64,000 bases of DNA from Rodentibacter caecimuris (GCF_001019715.1 NZ_BBXJ01000001.1:682001-746000), one strand, 5' to 3'; shown: positions 9,801 to 21,219, counted from the stretch's first letter. Notes: generated by a model not told the origin, from the sequence alone. Numbers and translations: made by a program.

Positions 9801-10489
9801 TGATCTATCTTGCTGGCTTTTTACTCGGTGGAATCTTCGGTATCACTTTATGGCTTTATATCTCCACTTTTATTGAACGCTTACAAACCGATATTTATAG
9901 CACTTACACAGCGCTGTTCCCACAAAATCCCCCCATATTTCAACCGCATTTTGCCGCTATTCAAGAAAAAAAGTGCGGTCATTTTTTTCGCTATTTTTTT
10001 ACCGTTGGATCGCTATTTAGCGTGCTGCTCTTCACCACAGAAAATGCTTTTTTTAGTTTATGGTTAGCCTGTACACTCCTCTTACTGTGGACAATCGCTT
10101 ATCTCGACTGGCAATATCAACTGATATCAACAACATCTTGTCTCATATTAACTGCTTTAGGCTTCATTGGTGCTTCTCAATCCTTTTCTTTTTTAATATT
10201 GGAAGAAAGCCTACAAAGTGCGGTTATTTTTTTCTTCGTTTTTTATAGTATTTATTGGTTAGCAAAGTGGCACTATAAAAAAGAAGCGTTTGGACAAGGT
10301 GATTATTGGCTCGCACTTGGAATCGGTAGTTACTTACCGTTAAAACAATTACCCGTCTTTTTATTGCTCGCCTGTTTATCCGGTATTTTATTTGCCCTAC
10401 TTTCCCAAAAAAGAAAGGCTTTTTTGCCTTTTGCGCCTTTTCTCTGTCTCTCAAGTTTTGTAGTATGGTTATTCAATTATTACTCATAA
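9800..10489 (+). CDS. pilD: Prepilin peptidase PilD (short form)
   Basis: Inner-membrane aspartic protease that cleaves the PilA leader. The two catalytic aspartates are visible in AYLDWQYQLIS and in FGQGDYWLALGIG (GxGD-type). At 229 residues it lacks most of the N-terminal cytoplasmic domain, including the CxxC pairs of the bifunctional E. coli and Pseudomonas enzymes. Whether it still N-methylates pilin is therefore unclear, but this short form is typical of Haemophilus. Two USSs lie inside the gene (about 9972 and 10209). It closes pilABCD; coaE follows after 9 bases. Confidence 0.93.
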   Translation: MIYLAGFLLGGIFGITLWLYISTFIERLQTDIYSTYTALFPQNPPIFQPHFAAIQEKKCGHFFRYFFTVGSLFSVLLFTTENAFFSLWLACTLLLLWTIAYLDWQYQLISTTSCLILTALGFIGASQSFSFLILEESLQSAVIFFFVFYSIYWLAKWHYKKEAFGQGDYWLALGIGSYLPLKQLPVFLLLACLSGILFALLSQKRKAFLPFAPFLCLSSFVVWLFNYYS

Positions 10490-11314
<825 letters not shown>

Positions 11315-11318
<4 letters not shown>

Positions 11319-11587
11319 GAATTCAACATCAGGAAGATCACCAACAAGGTGAATTTTTTATTTTAAATGAACAAGGGGAGAAAATCGCCGAACTCACGTA
11401 TTTTTACGAAACGGAAAATACAATTAATGCGAATCACACCTTTGTATCAAACCAACTCCGCGGGCAAGGTATCGCCGATAAACTTTATCAAGCATTACTT
11501 ACCTTTATCACGGAAAAGCAGTTAGCACTTCATCCGACTTGCAGTTATATCAAATGCAAATGGGAAAGAAATAATAACAAGGGATAA
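11315..11587 (+). CDS. YjdJ/YidJ-like small GNAT acetyltransferase
   Basis: A 90-residue protein of the short GCN5-related N-acetyltransferase type (COG2388-like). The acetyl-CoA loop is read as [19 protein letters not shown], followed by the family ending with a conserved Cys/Tyr strand ([10 protein letters not shown]). The ATG at 11315 overlaps the yacG stop and is preferred to the codon four positions upstream. Substrate unknown. Last gene of the coaE-yacG run; a USS follows at about 11616. Confidence 0.82.
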
Positions 11588-11687
11588 AATCATTTTCCTA
11601 TTCTATGTTAATGTAAAGTGCGGTCATTTTTGAGTAATTTTCCCATCTGTGCTATCCTCAGTGCATTTTTAAGAAACTATAATTTCC

Positions 11688-12935
11688 ATGCAACAAGATT
11701 ATTTAAGCCAACAGCGATTTACTGATTTTCCTTTACACCCGATTGTTTTAAAAGCCTTACAGATCAAAGGCTTTGAGTATTGTACACCTATTCAGGCACT
11801 TTCATTGCCTATAAGCTTGCAAGGTAAAGATATTGCAGGACAAGCGCAAACTGGTACCGGTAAAACCATCGCGTTTTTAACTACAACTTTTCATCATTTA
11901 CTGGCTTATCAAAAAGATAAGACGGACTATAACCAACCACGCGCCTTGATCCTTGCTCCAACCCGTGAACTTGCAGTTCAAATTAGCAACGATGCGGAGT
12001 TTTTGGCAAATGCAAGCGGATTAAAAACCGCGCTTGCCTATGGTGGGGACGGTTATAACAAACAACTACAATCCATTGAGCGCGGAGTAGATATTTTAAT
12101 CGGCACCACGGGGCGTATTATTGATTATGTAAAACAAGGTACGATTCGTTTGGAACAGATCCAAGTTGTGGTATTGGATGAAGCGGATCGAATGTTTGAT
12201 TTAGGTTTCATTCGCGATATTCGTTATTTATTGCGTAAATGTCCTTCCCCACAAAAGCGTTTAACAATGCTCTTCTCGGCAACCCTATCTTACAAAGTAC
12301 GTGAACTTGCCTTTGAAGATATGAATGATCCGGAGTACATCGAAATTGAACCCGAACAAAAAACCGGTCATCGTATTAAGGAAGAATTATTTTACCCTTC
12401 TAACCAAGACAAAATGGCATTATTGCTAACATTAATAGAAGAAGAATGGCCTGAGCGCTGTATTGTATTTGCGAATACGAAACATCGTTGTGAAGAAATT
12501 TGGCGTTATTTAGCGGCTGACGGACATCGTGTGGGATTACTCACCGGCGATGTCGCACAGAAAAAACGTTTGACACTATTAAAACAATTCACTGACGGTG
12601 TGCTAGATATTCTTGTCGCAACCGATGTGGCGGCTCGAGGTTTACACATTGCAGATGTTACCCATGTATTTAACTATGATTTACCGGATGATCGTGAAGA
12701 TTACGTACATCGTATCGGGCGTACCGGTCGCGCCGGTGAAAGCGGTGTTTCAATTAGTTTTGCCTGTGAAGAATATGCAATGAATCTGCCTGCTATTGAG
12801 GAATATATCGGGCATTCAATTCCGGTAAGCCAATATGATCAGAATTCTTTATTAAGTTTACCTAAGCCGTTTCCTTTAAAATCCCGCTCAAATAATTCCC
12901 GAGTACCGCTAAGAAATCGCGTACATCGGAAATAA
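11688..12935 (+). CDS. rhlB: ATP-dependent RNA helicase RhlB
   Basis: DEAD-box helicase of the RNA degradosome that unwinds structured RNA for polynucleotide phosphorylase. Motif I is AQTGTGKT (53-60), motif [15 protein letters not shown], motif III FSATLSY, and motif [12 protein letters not shown]; all are intact. It is distinguished from SrmB and RhlE by its close match to E. coli RhlB, including [17 protein letters not shown]. The 415-residue protein has a short basic tail ([12 protein letters not shown]). It is monocistronic and convergent with accC, with a shared terminator. Confidence 0.96.
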   Translation: MQQDYLSQQRFTDFPLHPIVLKALQIKGFEYCTPIQALSLPISLQGKDIAGQAQTGTGKTIAFLTTTFHHLLAYQKDKTDYNQPRALILAPTRELAVQISNDAEFLANASGLKTALAYGGDGYNKQLQSIERGVDILIGTTGRIIDYVKQGTIRLEQIQVVVLDEADRMFDLGFIRDIRYLLRKCPSPQKRLTMLFSATLSYKVRELAFEDMNDPEYIEIEPEQKTGHRIKEELFYPSNQDKMALLLTLIEEEWPERCIVFANTKHRCEEIWRYLAADGHRVGLLTGDVAQKKRLTLLKQFTDGVLDILVATDVAARGLHIADVTHVFNYDLPDDREDYVHRIGRTGRAGESGVSISFACEEYAMNLPAIEEYIGHSIPVSQYDQNSLLSLPKPFPLKSRSNNSRVPLRNRVHRK

Positions 12936-12970
12936 AACTTCATCTTTAGAAAGATTTTTAGTTGGTAATA

Positions 12971-12998
12971 AAAAAAGCTCACCGATGTGAGCTTTTTT
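12971..12998. terminator. Bidirectional terminator between rhlB and accC
   Basis: A 12-bp perfect stem (AAAAAAGCTCAC / GTGAGCTTTTTT) with a 4-base loop. It is flanked by A and T runs, so it works on both strands. The accC stop codon begins two bases beyond it. Confidence 0.92.
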
Positions 12999-12999
12999 G

Positions 13000-14346
13000 T
13001 TAATCATGTAATCCTAGTTTTTTCTCAAGGTAGTGAATATTTGTTCCTCCCTTTTGAAAATTTTCATCTTCTAAAATCATTTCATGCAATGGGATATTTG
13101 TTTTGATGCCATCAATAATAGTTTCCGCTAAGGCATTTTGCATACGACGAATTGCCACTTCACGTGTATCGCCATAAGTAATCAATTTTGCAATCATGGA
13201 ATCATAATGCGGAGGCACAGTATAACCACCATACACGTGAGAATCCCAACGTACACCAAACCCACCCGGTGAATGTAAGTGAGCAACTTTGCCCGGTGAA
13301 GGCAAGAAGGATTTTGGATCTTCCGCATTGATACGGCACTCAATCGCATGCCCCTTCACTTTCACATCTTCTTGTTTAAAGGAAAGTGGTAGCCCTGTGG
13401 CAATGCGTAACTGCTCTTTCACCAAATCAATGCCGGTAATCATTTCGGTAACAGGGTGCTCTACTTGGATACGGGTATTCATTTCGATGAAATAAAACTC
13501 ACCATTTTCATATAAGAACTCAAAGGTACCCGCACCACGATAACCAATTTCCACACAAGCATTGGCACAACGAGAACCGATATCACGGCGTAATTCTTCG
13601 GTAATTCCCGGTGCCGGCGCTTCTTCCACCACTTTTTGATGGCGGCGTTGCATAGAACAGTCACGCTCCGCCAAATACACCGCATTGCCGTGAGTATCCG
13701 CCAGTACTTGAATTTCCACATGACGTGGATTTTCTAAGTATTTTTCCATATAAACCATATCATTATTAAACGCCGCTTTTGCTTCCGCTTTTGTCATCGC
13801 AATGGATTCTTCTAATGCTTCTTCGCTACGGACAACACGCATACCGCGACCGCCACCGCCACCGGAGGCTTTAATAATAATTGGATAACCGATACGTTTT
13901 GCAATTTCTTTATTTTTGGCTATGTCGTTTCCTACAGGGCCATCAGACCCCGGCACACAAGGCACCCCGGCTTTTTTCATTGCTTTAATCGCAGAGACTT
14001 TATCACCCATTAAACGAATAACATCTGCTGTCGGCCCAATAAAGGTAAAACCGGAACGCTCTACTTGCTCGGCAAAATCCGCATTTTCAGATAAAAAACC
14101 ATATCCCGGATGAATGGCATCTGCCCCCGTTACTTCGGCTGCTGCAATAATCGCAGGAATATTTAGATAGCTTTTTGCCGAAGGTGCGGGCCCGATGCAA
14201 ACAGTTTCATCTGCCAATAATACATGTTTTAAATCACGATCTGCTGTGGAGTGAACCGCAACGGTTTTAATGCCTAATTCCTTACACGCGCGTAAAATGC
14301 GTAACGCAATTTCACCACGGTTGGCAATCACAACTTTTTCTAACAT
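13000..14346 (-). CDS. accC: Biotin carboxylase, subunit of acetyl-CoA carboxylase
   Basis: AccC carboxylates the biotin on AccB, the first half-reaction of fatty-acid synthesis. I use the ATG at 14346 ([16 protein letters not shown]), giving 448 residues as in E. coli (449), and not the codon four positions upstream. The ATP-grasp glycine loop [12 protein letters not shown], the [20 protein letters not shown] strand with catalytic Glu residues, and the following EHPVTE are present. It lies 60 bases after accB, separated by a strong hairpin. Confidence 0.97.
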   Translation of the reverse strand: MLEKVVIANRGEIALRILRACKELGIKTVAVHSTADRDLKHVLLADETVCIGPAPSAKSYLNIPAIIAAAEVTGADAIHPGYGFLSENADFAEQVERSGFTFIGPTADVIRLMGDKVSAIKAMKKAGVPCVPGSDGPVGNDIAKNKEIAKRIGYPIIIKASGGGGGRGMRVVRSEEALEESIAMTKAEAKAAFNNDMVYMEKYLENPRHVEIQVLADTHGNAVYLAERDCSMQRRHQKVVEEAPAPGITEELRRDIGSRCANACVEIGYRGAGTFEFLYENGEFYFIEMNTRIQVEHPVTEMITGIDLVKEQLRIATGLPLSFKQEDVKVKGHAIECRINAEDPKSFLPSPGKVAHLHSPGGFGVRWDSHVYGGYTVPPHYDSMIAKLITYGDTREVAIRRMQNALAETIIDGIKTNIPLHEMILEDENFQKGGTNIHYLEKKLGLHD

Positions 14347-14365
14347 AAGAAATTCCACTTGTTAA

Positions 14366-14391
14366 AAAATGGCGGGCAAGCCCGCCATTTT
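14366..14391 (-). terminator. Hairpin between accB and accC, possible attenuator
   Basis: A near-perfect 12-bp GC-rich inverted repeat (AAAATGGCGGGC ... GCCCGCCATTTT). On the minus strand T bases follow, giving the form of a Rho-independent terminator inside the accBC operon. It could set the AccB:AccC ratio, since more AccB than AccC is needed, or protect the upstream mRNA. Confidence 0.6.
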
Positions 14392-14406
14392 GGATAATTG
14401 ATAGGA

Positions 14407-14868
14407 TTATTCGATAACGATCAATGGTTGATCAAATTCAACCGGCTCGCCATCATTGACGAGGATTGCTTTTACTACGCCGGCTTTGTCCGCTTCAATA
14501 CGGTTCATCATTTTCATTGCCTCAACGATACAAAGCGTATCACCGACTTTAACCGACTGTCCTACATCAACAAATGCTTTCGCTTCCGGGCTTGGGCTAC
14601 GGTAGAATGTGCCAACCATCGGGGAACGAACTTGGTGACCAACCACTTCTTCAGACACTGCCTGAGCAGCAGTTGGCGCAGGTGCATTGACCTGAGCCGG
14701 TACAACTGCCGGTGCCGCAACAGGTGCGGAATATTGTACCGCCGCCGGTACAACGGCAGGAGCGGCACGACTAATACGAACCGTCCCCTCTTCTTCTTGA
14801 ACTTCTAATTCAGTGATACCTGATTCTTCCACTAATTCGATCAGTTTTTTAATTTTACGAATGTCCAT
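14407..14868 (-). CDS. accB: Biotin carboxyl carrier protein
   Basis: AccB carries biotin between the carboxylase and transferase subunits of acetyl-CoA carboxylase. The 153-residue protein has three parts. These are an N-terminal helix (about 1-30), an Ala/Pro/Val-rich linker (about 35-75), and a biotinyl domain with [16 protein letters not shown], in which Lys119 is biotinylated. The protruding thumb of E. coli AccB (SPDAKAFIEVGQ) is conserved as [12 protein letters not shown]. First gene of accBC. The 169 bases upstream hold a USS and the promoter; I see nothing else there. Confidence 0.96.
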   Translation of the reverse strand: MDIRKIKKLIELVEESGITELEVQEEEGTVRISRAAPAVVPAAVQYSAPVAAPAVVPAQVNAPAPTAAQAVSEEVVGHQVRSPMVGTFYRSPSPEAKAFVDVGQSVKVGDTLCIVEAMKMMNRIEADKAGVVKAILVNDGEPVEFDQPLIVIE

Positions 14869-15037
14869 TATGTTCTTCCTAAAAGAATAAAATTTTTGAC
14901 CGCACTTTTATCTATCCAAATTAAGTACACAAAATTGCGATCAGTTATAAACTTGTCTTTAAACAGGCAAAGATTACATTAAATTTAGCTAAATTGCGAT
15001 AAAATTCTATGAATTTCGCCTAAAATGCTTATTTTCA

Positions 15038-15487
15038 TTACTTTTTCGCCAAAAAATCCAAGGCAAATAAAAAGGCAAATTCATACCCCTTTGCGCCAAA
15101 CCCGCAAATCACACCTTCCGCAACATCACTAAAATAAGAATGATGACGAAACGGCTCACGTTTGTGTACGTTAGACAAATGAATTTCCACAAAAGGAATG
15201 GATACCGCCAATAACGCGTCTCGCAAAGCTACGCTCGTATGCGTATAAGCGGCAGGATTAATTAAAATAAAATCTATCGTTTGGAAACTTTGGTGGATTT
15301 TCTCAATCAATTTTTCCTCGCTATTTGCTTGGAAACAATCCAGTTCAATATTGTGCCGGTTAGCTAATGCTTTCAAATTTTCTTCAATGACCGTAAGGGA
15401 TAAACTACCGTAATGTTTAGGCTCACGCACGCCTAACATATTTAAGTTCGGGCCATTTAGTAACAAAATTCGGGATTTTTGCGACAT
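15038..15487 (-). CDS. aroQ: Type II 3-dehydroquinate dehydratase
   Basis: Third step of the shikimate pathway, in the dodecameric type II form. The 149-residue protein has the N-terminal [20 protein letters not shown], with the catalytic Tyr and flexible-loop Arg, and the active-site [17 protein letters not shown] and [18 protein letters not shown] with its catalytic His. It is co-directional with menC upstream (57-base gap) and accB downstream. An aroQ-accB-accC linkage is common in gamma-proteobacteria, though here 169 bases separate aroQ from accB. Confidence 0.96.
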   Translation of the reverse strand: MSQKSRILLLNGPNLNMLGVREPKHYGSLSLTVIEENLKALANRHNIELDCFQANSEEKLIEKIHQSFQTIDFILINPAAYTHTSVALRDALLAVSIPFVEIHLSNVHKREPFRHHSYFSDVAEGVICGFGAKGYEFAFLFALDFLAKK

Positions 15488-15544
15488 TTTCTCTTCCTTT
15501 TAAGGTTGTGCATTATACGGATTTTTCAATAAACGGTGGTCGAA

Positions 15545-16537
15545 TCAGATAATCCTTGTGATCAATTCGGAATCCAAATCAATAAGCGGTAATGTCGATT
15601 CTTTCCATGGACGAAGCACTTGATAAGCCATTAAATCCAACGTATCTAAACCCGGTGTCACATTCGGTGTATATTGTTGTGCCATTCGTGCCAGTTGGGT
15701 TAAGCCAAAGCTACTTTCAATACTTGAACTAATCACTGCTTTTAATCCCAACGTATGAGCTTTTTTGATTAATTCAATACAGCGCTCAAGGGAACCGATT
15801 AATGTCGGCTTAATCACAATTGCCATCAGCTGAGGCGCTTTTTTAAGCTGAAAATCAGGAGCTCGTAACGATTCGTCCCAAGCAATAGCAATTCCAGATT
15901 GAGCCGCAAACTCAAGGCTTAGTTCCTGCGTATGACAAGGCTCTTCCAAAAATTGAATGCGGGCACGATGCGCCGGTTTTATTTTTGCCGCAAACAACAA
16001 CGCTTTTTCAAGCGACCAACGACAGTTTGCATCAAGACGCAGTTGTAAGTCGGGAATGGCTTCTAAAAACATATCCGCGATCAACCCGTCTCGGTTAGCT
16101 TCATACATCCCCACTTTGATTTTTGCCACTTTCTCACCGGAAAGATGGGATAATTTTCCATAAAGCTCATCGGGATCGCCATAACACAAAGGAGCAGTGT
16201 GATAATTTCCCTCTGCATTGAGTTTACCCTTGAGTTCTGCCAGTGCACAGCTCAAGCCAAAGGCTACGGACGGATAAAGCCCATCAAGAGATAATTTTTC
16301 ATCACGACTACGTGCCACATCCCAATCGACAAGCCATTGTATCGCTTGGCTTTCCGCCATTTCTAAGGATTCTTCACTAAATCCCGGCAACGGCGCAATT
16401 TCTCCCCAACCTTCATTATGCTGACATTGGATACGCACGAGCAAGCCTTCACGACGTTTTAGAAAGCGCCCCCGCAAAATGAGTTGGCTATCAACAGGAA
16501 TAGAATAACGATAAAGATTATAGTGTCGAATTGTCAT
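15545..16537 (-). CDS. menC: o-Succinylbenzoate synthase
   Basis: Enolase-superfamily dehydratase of menaquinone synthesis. The catalytic lysine is in AKIKVGM. The metal ligands are in LRLDANCRW, FLEEPC and IAWDESLR, and the second lysine is in IVIKPTLIGS. The 330-residue length is normal. It follows menB after a USS-dyad hairpin. Menaquinone serves anaerobic respiration, in line with the anaerobic genes elsewhere in the window. Confidence 0.94.
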   Translation of the reverse strand: MTIRHYNLYRYSIPVDSQLILRGRFLKRREGLLVRIQCQHNEGWGEIAPLPGFSEESLEMAESQAIQWLVDWDVARSRDEKLSLDGLYPSVAFGLSCALAELKGKLNAEGNYHTAPLCYGDPDELYGKLSHLSGEKVAKIKVGMYEANRDGLIADMFLEAIPDLQLRLDANCRWSLEKALLFAAKIKPAHRARIQFLEEPCHTQELSLEFAAQSGIAIAWDESLRAPDFQLKKAPQLMAIVIKPTLIGSLERCIELIKKAHTLGLKAVISSSIESSFGLTQLARMAQQYTPNVTPGLDTLDLMAYQVLRPWKESTLPLIDLDSELITRII

Positions 16538-16550
16538 AAATTTTGCTTAC

Positions 16551-16581
16551 AAAAAGTGCGGTTGAAATAAACCGCACTTTT
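16551..16581. terminator. USS-dyad hairpin between menB and menC
   Basis: Two inverted uptake signals (AAAAAGTGCGGTT and AACCGCACTTTT) separated by 5 bases form a long stem with flanking A/T runs. This is the form in which Pasteurellaceae use paired USSs as terminators. Here it stands inside a likely operon and may only reduce read-through into menC. Confidence 0.65.
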
Positions 16582-16591
16582 GACTGAATAA

Positions 16592-17449
16592 TTAAGGATT
16601 ACGTCTGAATTTACTGAAGTCCGGCGCACGTTTTTCATTAAACGCATTGCGACCTTCTTGACCTTCTTCCGTCATATAGAACAACATAGTGGCATTGCCT
16701 GCGAGCTCTTGTAAACCGGATTGACCGTCGCAATCCGCATTTAATGCGGCTTTTAAACAACGTAAAGCAATCGGGCTGTTACGCAACATCTCACGGCACC
16801 AACGCACGGTTTCTTTTTCAAGATCGGCATAAGGTACTACGGTATTCACTAAGCCCATATCCAAGGCTTCTTGCGCATTATACTGACGACATAAGAACCA
16901 AATTTCACGGGCTTTTTTCTGACCGACTAAACGCGCCATATAGCTTGCCCCCCAACCACCGTCAAAGGATCCTACTTTCGGCCCCGTTTGACCAAAAATA
17001 GCATTATCCGCGGCAATGGTTAAATCACATAACATATGTAATACATGGCCGCCGCCAATGGCATAACCAGCCACCATTGCCACCACCGGTTTTGGACAAG
17101 TACGAATATCCCGTTGGAAATCCAATACATTTAGATGATGTACGCCGCTTTCATCTTTGTAGCCGCCGTAATCCCCACGAATTTTCTGATCTCCGCCGGA
17201 ACAAAATGCTTTTTCACCTTCGCCGGTCAGAACAATTACCCCGATTTTTTCATCAAAACGGGCATCAGAAAAGGCATGAATCATTTCTTTTACGGTTTGC
17301 GGACGGAAGGCATTACGCACTTCAGGGCGGTTAATGGTGATTTTTGCAATACCATCGGTGGACTTATGATAACGAATGTCCGTATAGCCCTCACTGTGAT
17401 CGACCCATTCAACGGGTGCATAAAGCACATCATCTTTTGGATTTTGCAT
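16592..17449 (-). CDS. menB: 1,4-Dihydroxy-2-naphthoyl-CoA synthase
   Basis: Crotonase-family enzyme that closes the second ring of menaquinone from o-succinylbenzoyl-CoA. The 285-residue protein shows the oxyanion-hole segments [15 protein letters not shown] and [24 protein letters not shown]. It also has the MenB-specific [19 protein letters not shown] and the C-terminal KRAPDFSKF. It is upstream of menC. The other men genes are not in the window. Confidence 0.96.
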   Translation of the reverse strand: MQNPKDDVLYAPVEWVDHSEGYTDIRYHKSTDGIAKITINRPEVRNAFRPQTVKEMIHAFSDARFDEKIGVIVLTGEGEKAFCSGGDQKIRGDYGGYKDESGVHHLNVLDFQRDIRTCPKPVVAMVAGYAIGGGHVLHMLCDLTIAADNAIFGQTGPKVGSFDGGWGASYMARLVGQKKAREIWFLCRQYNAQEALDMGLVNTVVPYADLEKETVRWCREMLRNSPIALRCLKAALNADCDGQSGLQELAGNATMLFYMTEEGQEGRNAFNEKRAPDFSKFRRNP

Positions 17450-17596
17450 GAATATTCCTTTTTAATTAATGAAAAGTGCGGTCATTATAACGGAAGTTTT
17501 TCGGTTCGGGAAAATGAAAATTTATTTCAGCCTTTATCTATTCTGTGCTTATTGCTAAAATTTAGTCCACATTAAAGCAATCTCTCGAGATCAAAT

Positions 17597-18163
17597 ATGA
17601 AATTTATTTTTACACTCGGCAGCATACTATTACTCAGTGCTTGCAGCTTTTTCAACGCTTCACAATCCCCTATTCCGGCCGAATTTGCGGGGGCGGATTA
17701 TCAACTGTCGGATAAAAATGCGAAACAATGGGCGATAGCCAGCAAACAGGCGGAACAATGCATTTATCCCAATCTCACCCGTATTCAGCAACAGCATTTC
17801 GCTAAAGAGGACAGTTATATTCACTCCCAATATATTTTTTTCTATCCATTGGAAAAAATTATTGGTGAAGATTATGTCAAAATCATTCAGAACGATGAAA
17901 AATCGATGAATTACGCCACGTATCAATTTAAAAAATTTCGGACGGAAATAGCTAATGTTGAACCGTTGGAAAATAAAAACTGCCTAATTTTACGCACCCA
18001 AGCACGTGATGACTTAGATGTCGTGAAAGGGCAATATAAAAACGGCATGGTGGATAATTCAAAGAATGAAGACGGCACACAAAAAAATACTGACGGTGTT
18101 GCAACCAATCAAAATAAATTCTTTTTTGACATTATAAAATGGGGTTCGGCGCTACTACTATAA
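17597..18163 (+). CDS. Predicted lipoprotein of unknown function
   Basis: A 188-residue protein with a lipoprotein signal ([16 protein letters not shown]; lipobox LSAC, lipidated Cys16), so probably outer-membrane or periplasmic. The mature part is hydrophilic, has no membrane segment until a short hydrophobic C-terminus ([10 protein letters not shown]), and has one further Cys (KNCLILRT). I recognise no family. It stands alone between menB (divergent) and the mutase gene. About 180 bases of non-coding AT-rich DNA follow, in which I see no clear signal. Confidence 0.8.
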   Translation: MKFIFTLGSILLLSACSFFNASQSPIPAEFAGADYQLSDKNAKQWAIASKQAEQCIYPNLTRIQQQHFAKEDSYIHSQYIFFYPLEKIIGEDYVKIIQNDEKSMNYATYQFKKFRTEIANVEPLENKNCLILRTQARDDLDVVKGQYKNGMVDNSKNEDGTQKNTDGVATNQNKFFFDIIKWGSALLL

Positions 18164-18343
18164 GGTTGATCAATAACCCCAGACATCACTTAACATAAAA
18201 AATCAAATACCGTTTTTTAAGTAAACGATTAGACGAATAAAAAGTGTTAAACAGATCAAACTTTCAGTAAATAAGCCTTTGAACTTTAATCGTTTTCCGA
18301 TAGTCTAGCGAGAATATTTCTTTTAACTTAAGAAGGTGAAATT

Positions 18344-20002
18344 ATGGCAACTCTTTTTGATATAGCACAAAATTGGTTAAACCAGGATCCTGATGCAGAA
18401 ACCCGCGCAGAATTAACCGCACTTTTAGAAGCGGCAAAAGAAGGCGATGTAAAAGCCGAAGCTGAATTACAGGCTCGTTTTGACGGTCGTTTGCAATTTG
18501 GTACTGCCGGCTTACGCGGCCCCTTACAAGCCGGTTCAATGGGGATGAACCGTGTTTTAGTGGCGCAAGCCGCCGGCGGTTTAGCGGATTTCTTGAAAGA
18601 CTACGACAAACAACCTTCTATCGTGATAGGCTACGACGGACGTAAAAATTCAGATGTGTTTGCACGCGATACCGCGGAGATTATGGCGGGCGCCGGCGTG
18701 AAAGCGTATTTGTTACCACGCAAACTGCCAACGCCGGTATTAGCTTATGCGATTCAATATTTCGATACCACAGCAGGCGTGATGGTGACCGCAAGTCACA
18801 ACCCACCTGAAGATAACGGTTATAAAGTCTATTTGGGTAAGGCCAACGGTGGCGGTCAAATCGTTTCCCCTGCAGATCAACAAATTGCCGCATTAATCGA
18901 CAAGGTCGCAGCCGGCAATATTCAAGATTTACCGCGTAGTGATGATTATGTGGTATTAAATGATGAAGTGGTGGAGGCTTATATTACGAAAACCGCCTCT
19001 CTCGCCAAAGAACCGCAATGCGACATCAACTATGTGTACACCGCTATGCACGGCGTGGGTTATGAAGTCCTAAGCAAAACGCTAGCCAAAGCGGGTTTAC
19101 CACAACCTCATATTGTCGCAGAACAAGTCTGGCCGGACGGCTCTTTCCCAACGGTTAATTTCCCTAATCCGGAAGAAAAAGGCGCCTTGGATCTTGCAAT
19201 TAAAGTGGCGAAAGAAAACAATGCAGAATTTATTATCGCAAACGACCCTGATGCTGATCGTTTAGCCGTTGCCGTACCTGATGCGGAAGGTAACTGGAAA
19301 TCTTTACACGGCAATGTGGTGGGGTGTTTCTTAGGTTGGTATTTAGCCAAACAATACCACGCACAAGGCAAACAAGGAGTATTGGCTTGCTCGCTCGTTT
19401 CCTCACCGGCACTAGCGGAAATTGCCAAAAAGTACAGTTTCCAATCGGAAGAAACCTTAACCGGTTTCAAATATATCGGTAAAGTACAGGGCTTATTATT
19501 CGGCTTTGAAGAAGCGCTCGGTTATTTAGTTGATCCAGATAAAGTACGCGATAAAGACGGTATCTCGGCGGCGATTATGTTCTTAGATCTTGTTCGTAAC
19601 TTGAAAAAACAAGGTAAAACCTTGGCGGATTATGCCGATGAATTTACTCAAGAATTTGGCGCTTATGTAAGCGGACAAATCTCTATTCGTGTCAGCGATC
19701 TTGCCGAAATCGGTAAATTAATGACCGCACTTCGCAATACACCGCCAAGTATCATCGGCGGTGTGAATGTGACACAATTGATTGACCACACCAAAACCGA
19801 TCGTCAAAGTGATATTCTGGTGTTCACACTTGAAAACGGTGGTCGCTTAATCGTTCGTCCTTCCGGTACCGAACCGAAAATTAAATTCTATTTGGATGCA
19901 CGGGGTACCGATCCGAAAAATGCAGAACAAGTGCTTGCTGATTTTGATGAAGGCGTGCGTAACATTCTTCGCCAAGATGCCTACGGCAAACAAGAATGTT
20001 AA
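18344..20002 (+). CDS. Alpha-D-phosphohexomutase (PGM2-like phosphoglucomutase/phosphomannomutase)
   Basis: Phosphohexomutase that interconverts hexose 1- and 6-phosphates. All four family loops are present: the phosphoserine loop TASHNPPEDNGYKVY with Ser151, the metal loop NDPDADRLAVAV, the sugar loop GFEEALGY, and the phosphate-binding RPSGTEPKIKFY. At 552 residues it resembles the PGM2-like branch and not E. coli Pgm or ManB, so I leave the symbol open. The start has AAGGTG seven bases upstream. It is monocistronic with its own terminator. Confidence 0.93.
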   Translation: MATLFDIAQNWLNQDPDAETRAELTALLEAAKEGDVKAEAELQARFDGRLQFGTAGLRGPLQAGSMGMNRVLVAQAAGGLADFLKDYDKQPSIVIGYDGRKNSDVFARDTAEIMAGAGVKAYLLPRKLPTPVLAYAIQYFDTTAGVMVTASHNPPEDNGYKVYLGKANGGGQIVSPADQQIAALIDKVAAGNIQDLPRSDDYVVLNDEVVEAYITKTASLAKEPQCDINYVYTAMHGVGYEVLSKTLAKAGLPQPHIVAEQVWPDGSFPTVNFPNPEEKGALDLAIKVAKENNAEFIIANDPDADRLAVAVPDAEGNWKSLHGNVVGCFLGWYLAKQYHAQGKQGVLACSLVSSPALAEIAKKYSFQSEETLTGFKYIGKVQGLLFGFEEALGYLVDPDKVRDKDGISAAIMFLDLVRNLKKQGKTLADYADEFTQEFGAYVSGQISIRVSDLAEIGKLMTALRNTPPSIIGGVNVTQLIDHTKTDRQSDILVFTLENGGRLIVRPSGTEPKIKFYLDARGTDPKNAEQVLADFDEGVRNILRQDAYGKQEC

Positions 20003-20028
20003 TAATTAAACAGTTACGATAATGCAAT

Positions 20029-20058
20029 AAAAGAGATGCCTAATTGCATCTCTTTTTT
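20029..20058 (+). terminator. Rho-independent terminator of the phosphohexomutase gene
   Basis: An 11-bp stem (AAAAGAGATGC / GCATCTCTTTT) with a 6-base loop, followed by a run of T, 26 bases past the stop. Confidence 0.92.
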
Positions 20059-20078
20059 ATTTCATGAGGAATAAACAA

Positions 20079-20408
20079 ATGAACCCTTGGATTTTACTCG
20101 CAATTTCCATTTGCTTAGAAATTGCTGCAACAAATTTATTAAAACTGAGCGATGGTTTTACCAAACTTCTTCCTACCGTAGGCTCACTCACGCTCTATGC
20201 AATTTCTTTTTATTTTGTTTCAATTATTTTTCGTTCTTTACCCGTTGGTTTGGTTTACGCCATTTGGTCAGGGGTGGGGATTGTCCTTACGGCAGTCGTT
20301 GCCTATTTTGCTTTTGGACAAAAAATTGATACGGCTGGAACAATTGGAATCGGGTTAATTATTGCCGGCGTGTTGGTTATTAACCTATTTTCAAGTGCAT
20401 CCCATTAA
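20079..20408 (+). CDS. Small multidrug resistance (SMR) family transporter
   Basis: A 109-residue protein with four membrane helices, a dimeric proton antiporter of the EmrE type that exports cationic compounds. The essential Glu14 is present (AISICLEIAATN) when the ATG at 20079 is used. GAGGAAT lies just upstream of this ATG, so I prefer it to the ATG five codons earlier. LVYAIWSGVG in helix 3 is the family signature. Members may also export guanidinium or betaine-like compounds, and the substrate cannot be told from sequence. It is followed by an imperfect hairpin at 20449-20474. Confidence 0.9.
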   Translation: MNPWILLAISICLEIAATNLLKLSDGFTKLLPTVGSLTLYAISFYFVSIIFRSLPVGLVYAIWSGVGIVLTAVVAYFAFGQKIDTAGTIGIGLIIAGVLVINLFSSASH

Positions 20409-20568
20409 AAAAGAGCTGTATTATGTCATTCCTATATTAACCAATACCTAGATTTCACAAAAAGTGAAAATCTACATAGTTAATTCCGCTATATAATATG
20501 GTATTAAAGTGTTTTGCCTTTCACTTATTCCCCTTTATGATAGCCATATCTTCTTAAATAGGTACGTT

Positions 20569-21219
20569 ATGAAAAAAGCACGAGCAATACCTCATACAAA
20601 CTGGGCGGCAAGTTCATTATGGTCGATAGAAAGTAAAACGATCTGCGTGTTGTTATTTGCATTAGCAATATTGGGAATCGGCGACGGGCTAATTGTATTG
20701 TCCAATTTTGGTTCCACGCCTTGGACAGTACTTTCTCAAGGCATTGCCTTACAAAGTGGAATCAGCATTGGTTGGACATCGTTTTTTATCAGCGTTGTAG
20801 TAATGTTGGCATGGCTACCTTTAAAACTACGTTTTGGACTAGGCACTCTTCTAAATATTATTATGATTGCTTTTTTCTTAGACATTACGACAAAAATTCT
20901 ACCGGAACCGACCGCACTTTTGTCACGCATGGCTTTTGGAATAATCGGGATTTTTCTCTATGGGTTAGGCACAGCATTATATCTCACTTGCCATTTGGGG
21001 GCGGGCCCTCGTGACGGGCTTATGGTGGGGATTTGTCAACGCTTCCACCTAAAAGTAGGATTCGTCCGTACCGCTATTGAAATATCGGTTTGCTTATTCG
21101 GTTTTTTTCTGGGAGGAACAGTGGGTATCGGCACGCTTATTTTTGCCGCTGGAATCGGTTGGATTGTACAAGGTTGCCTAGAATTAATCGTTCGTTTCTC
21201 GCATTCATTAGAAACCTGA
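20569..21219 (+). CDS. YczE/YitT-like integral membrane protein
   Basis: A 216-residue protein with about five or six membrane helices and the YczE-family motif CHLGAGPRDGLMVGI after the fourth helix. The ATG at 20569 is preferred to an in-frame codon 20 positions upstream: AGGT precedes it and the protein then starts with a short polar segment. Function in this family is not established; some members neighbour membrane stress or surfactin genes. A perfect -10 (TATAAT, 20492-20497) lies about 70 bases upstream. Decayed DNA follows directly. Confidence 0.82.
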   Translation: MKKARAIPHTNWAASSLWSIESKTICVLLFALAILGIGDGLIVLSNFGSTPWTVLSQGIALQSGISIGWTSFFISVVVMLAWLPLKLRFGLGTLLNIIMIAFFLDITTKILPEPTALLSRMAFGIIGIFLYGLGTALYLTCHLGAGPRDGLMVGICQRFHLKVGFVRTAIEISVCLFGFFLGGTVGIGTLIFAAGIGWIVQGCLELIVRFSHSLET

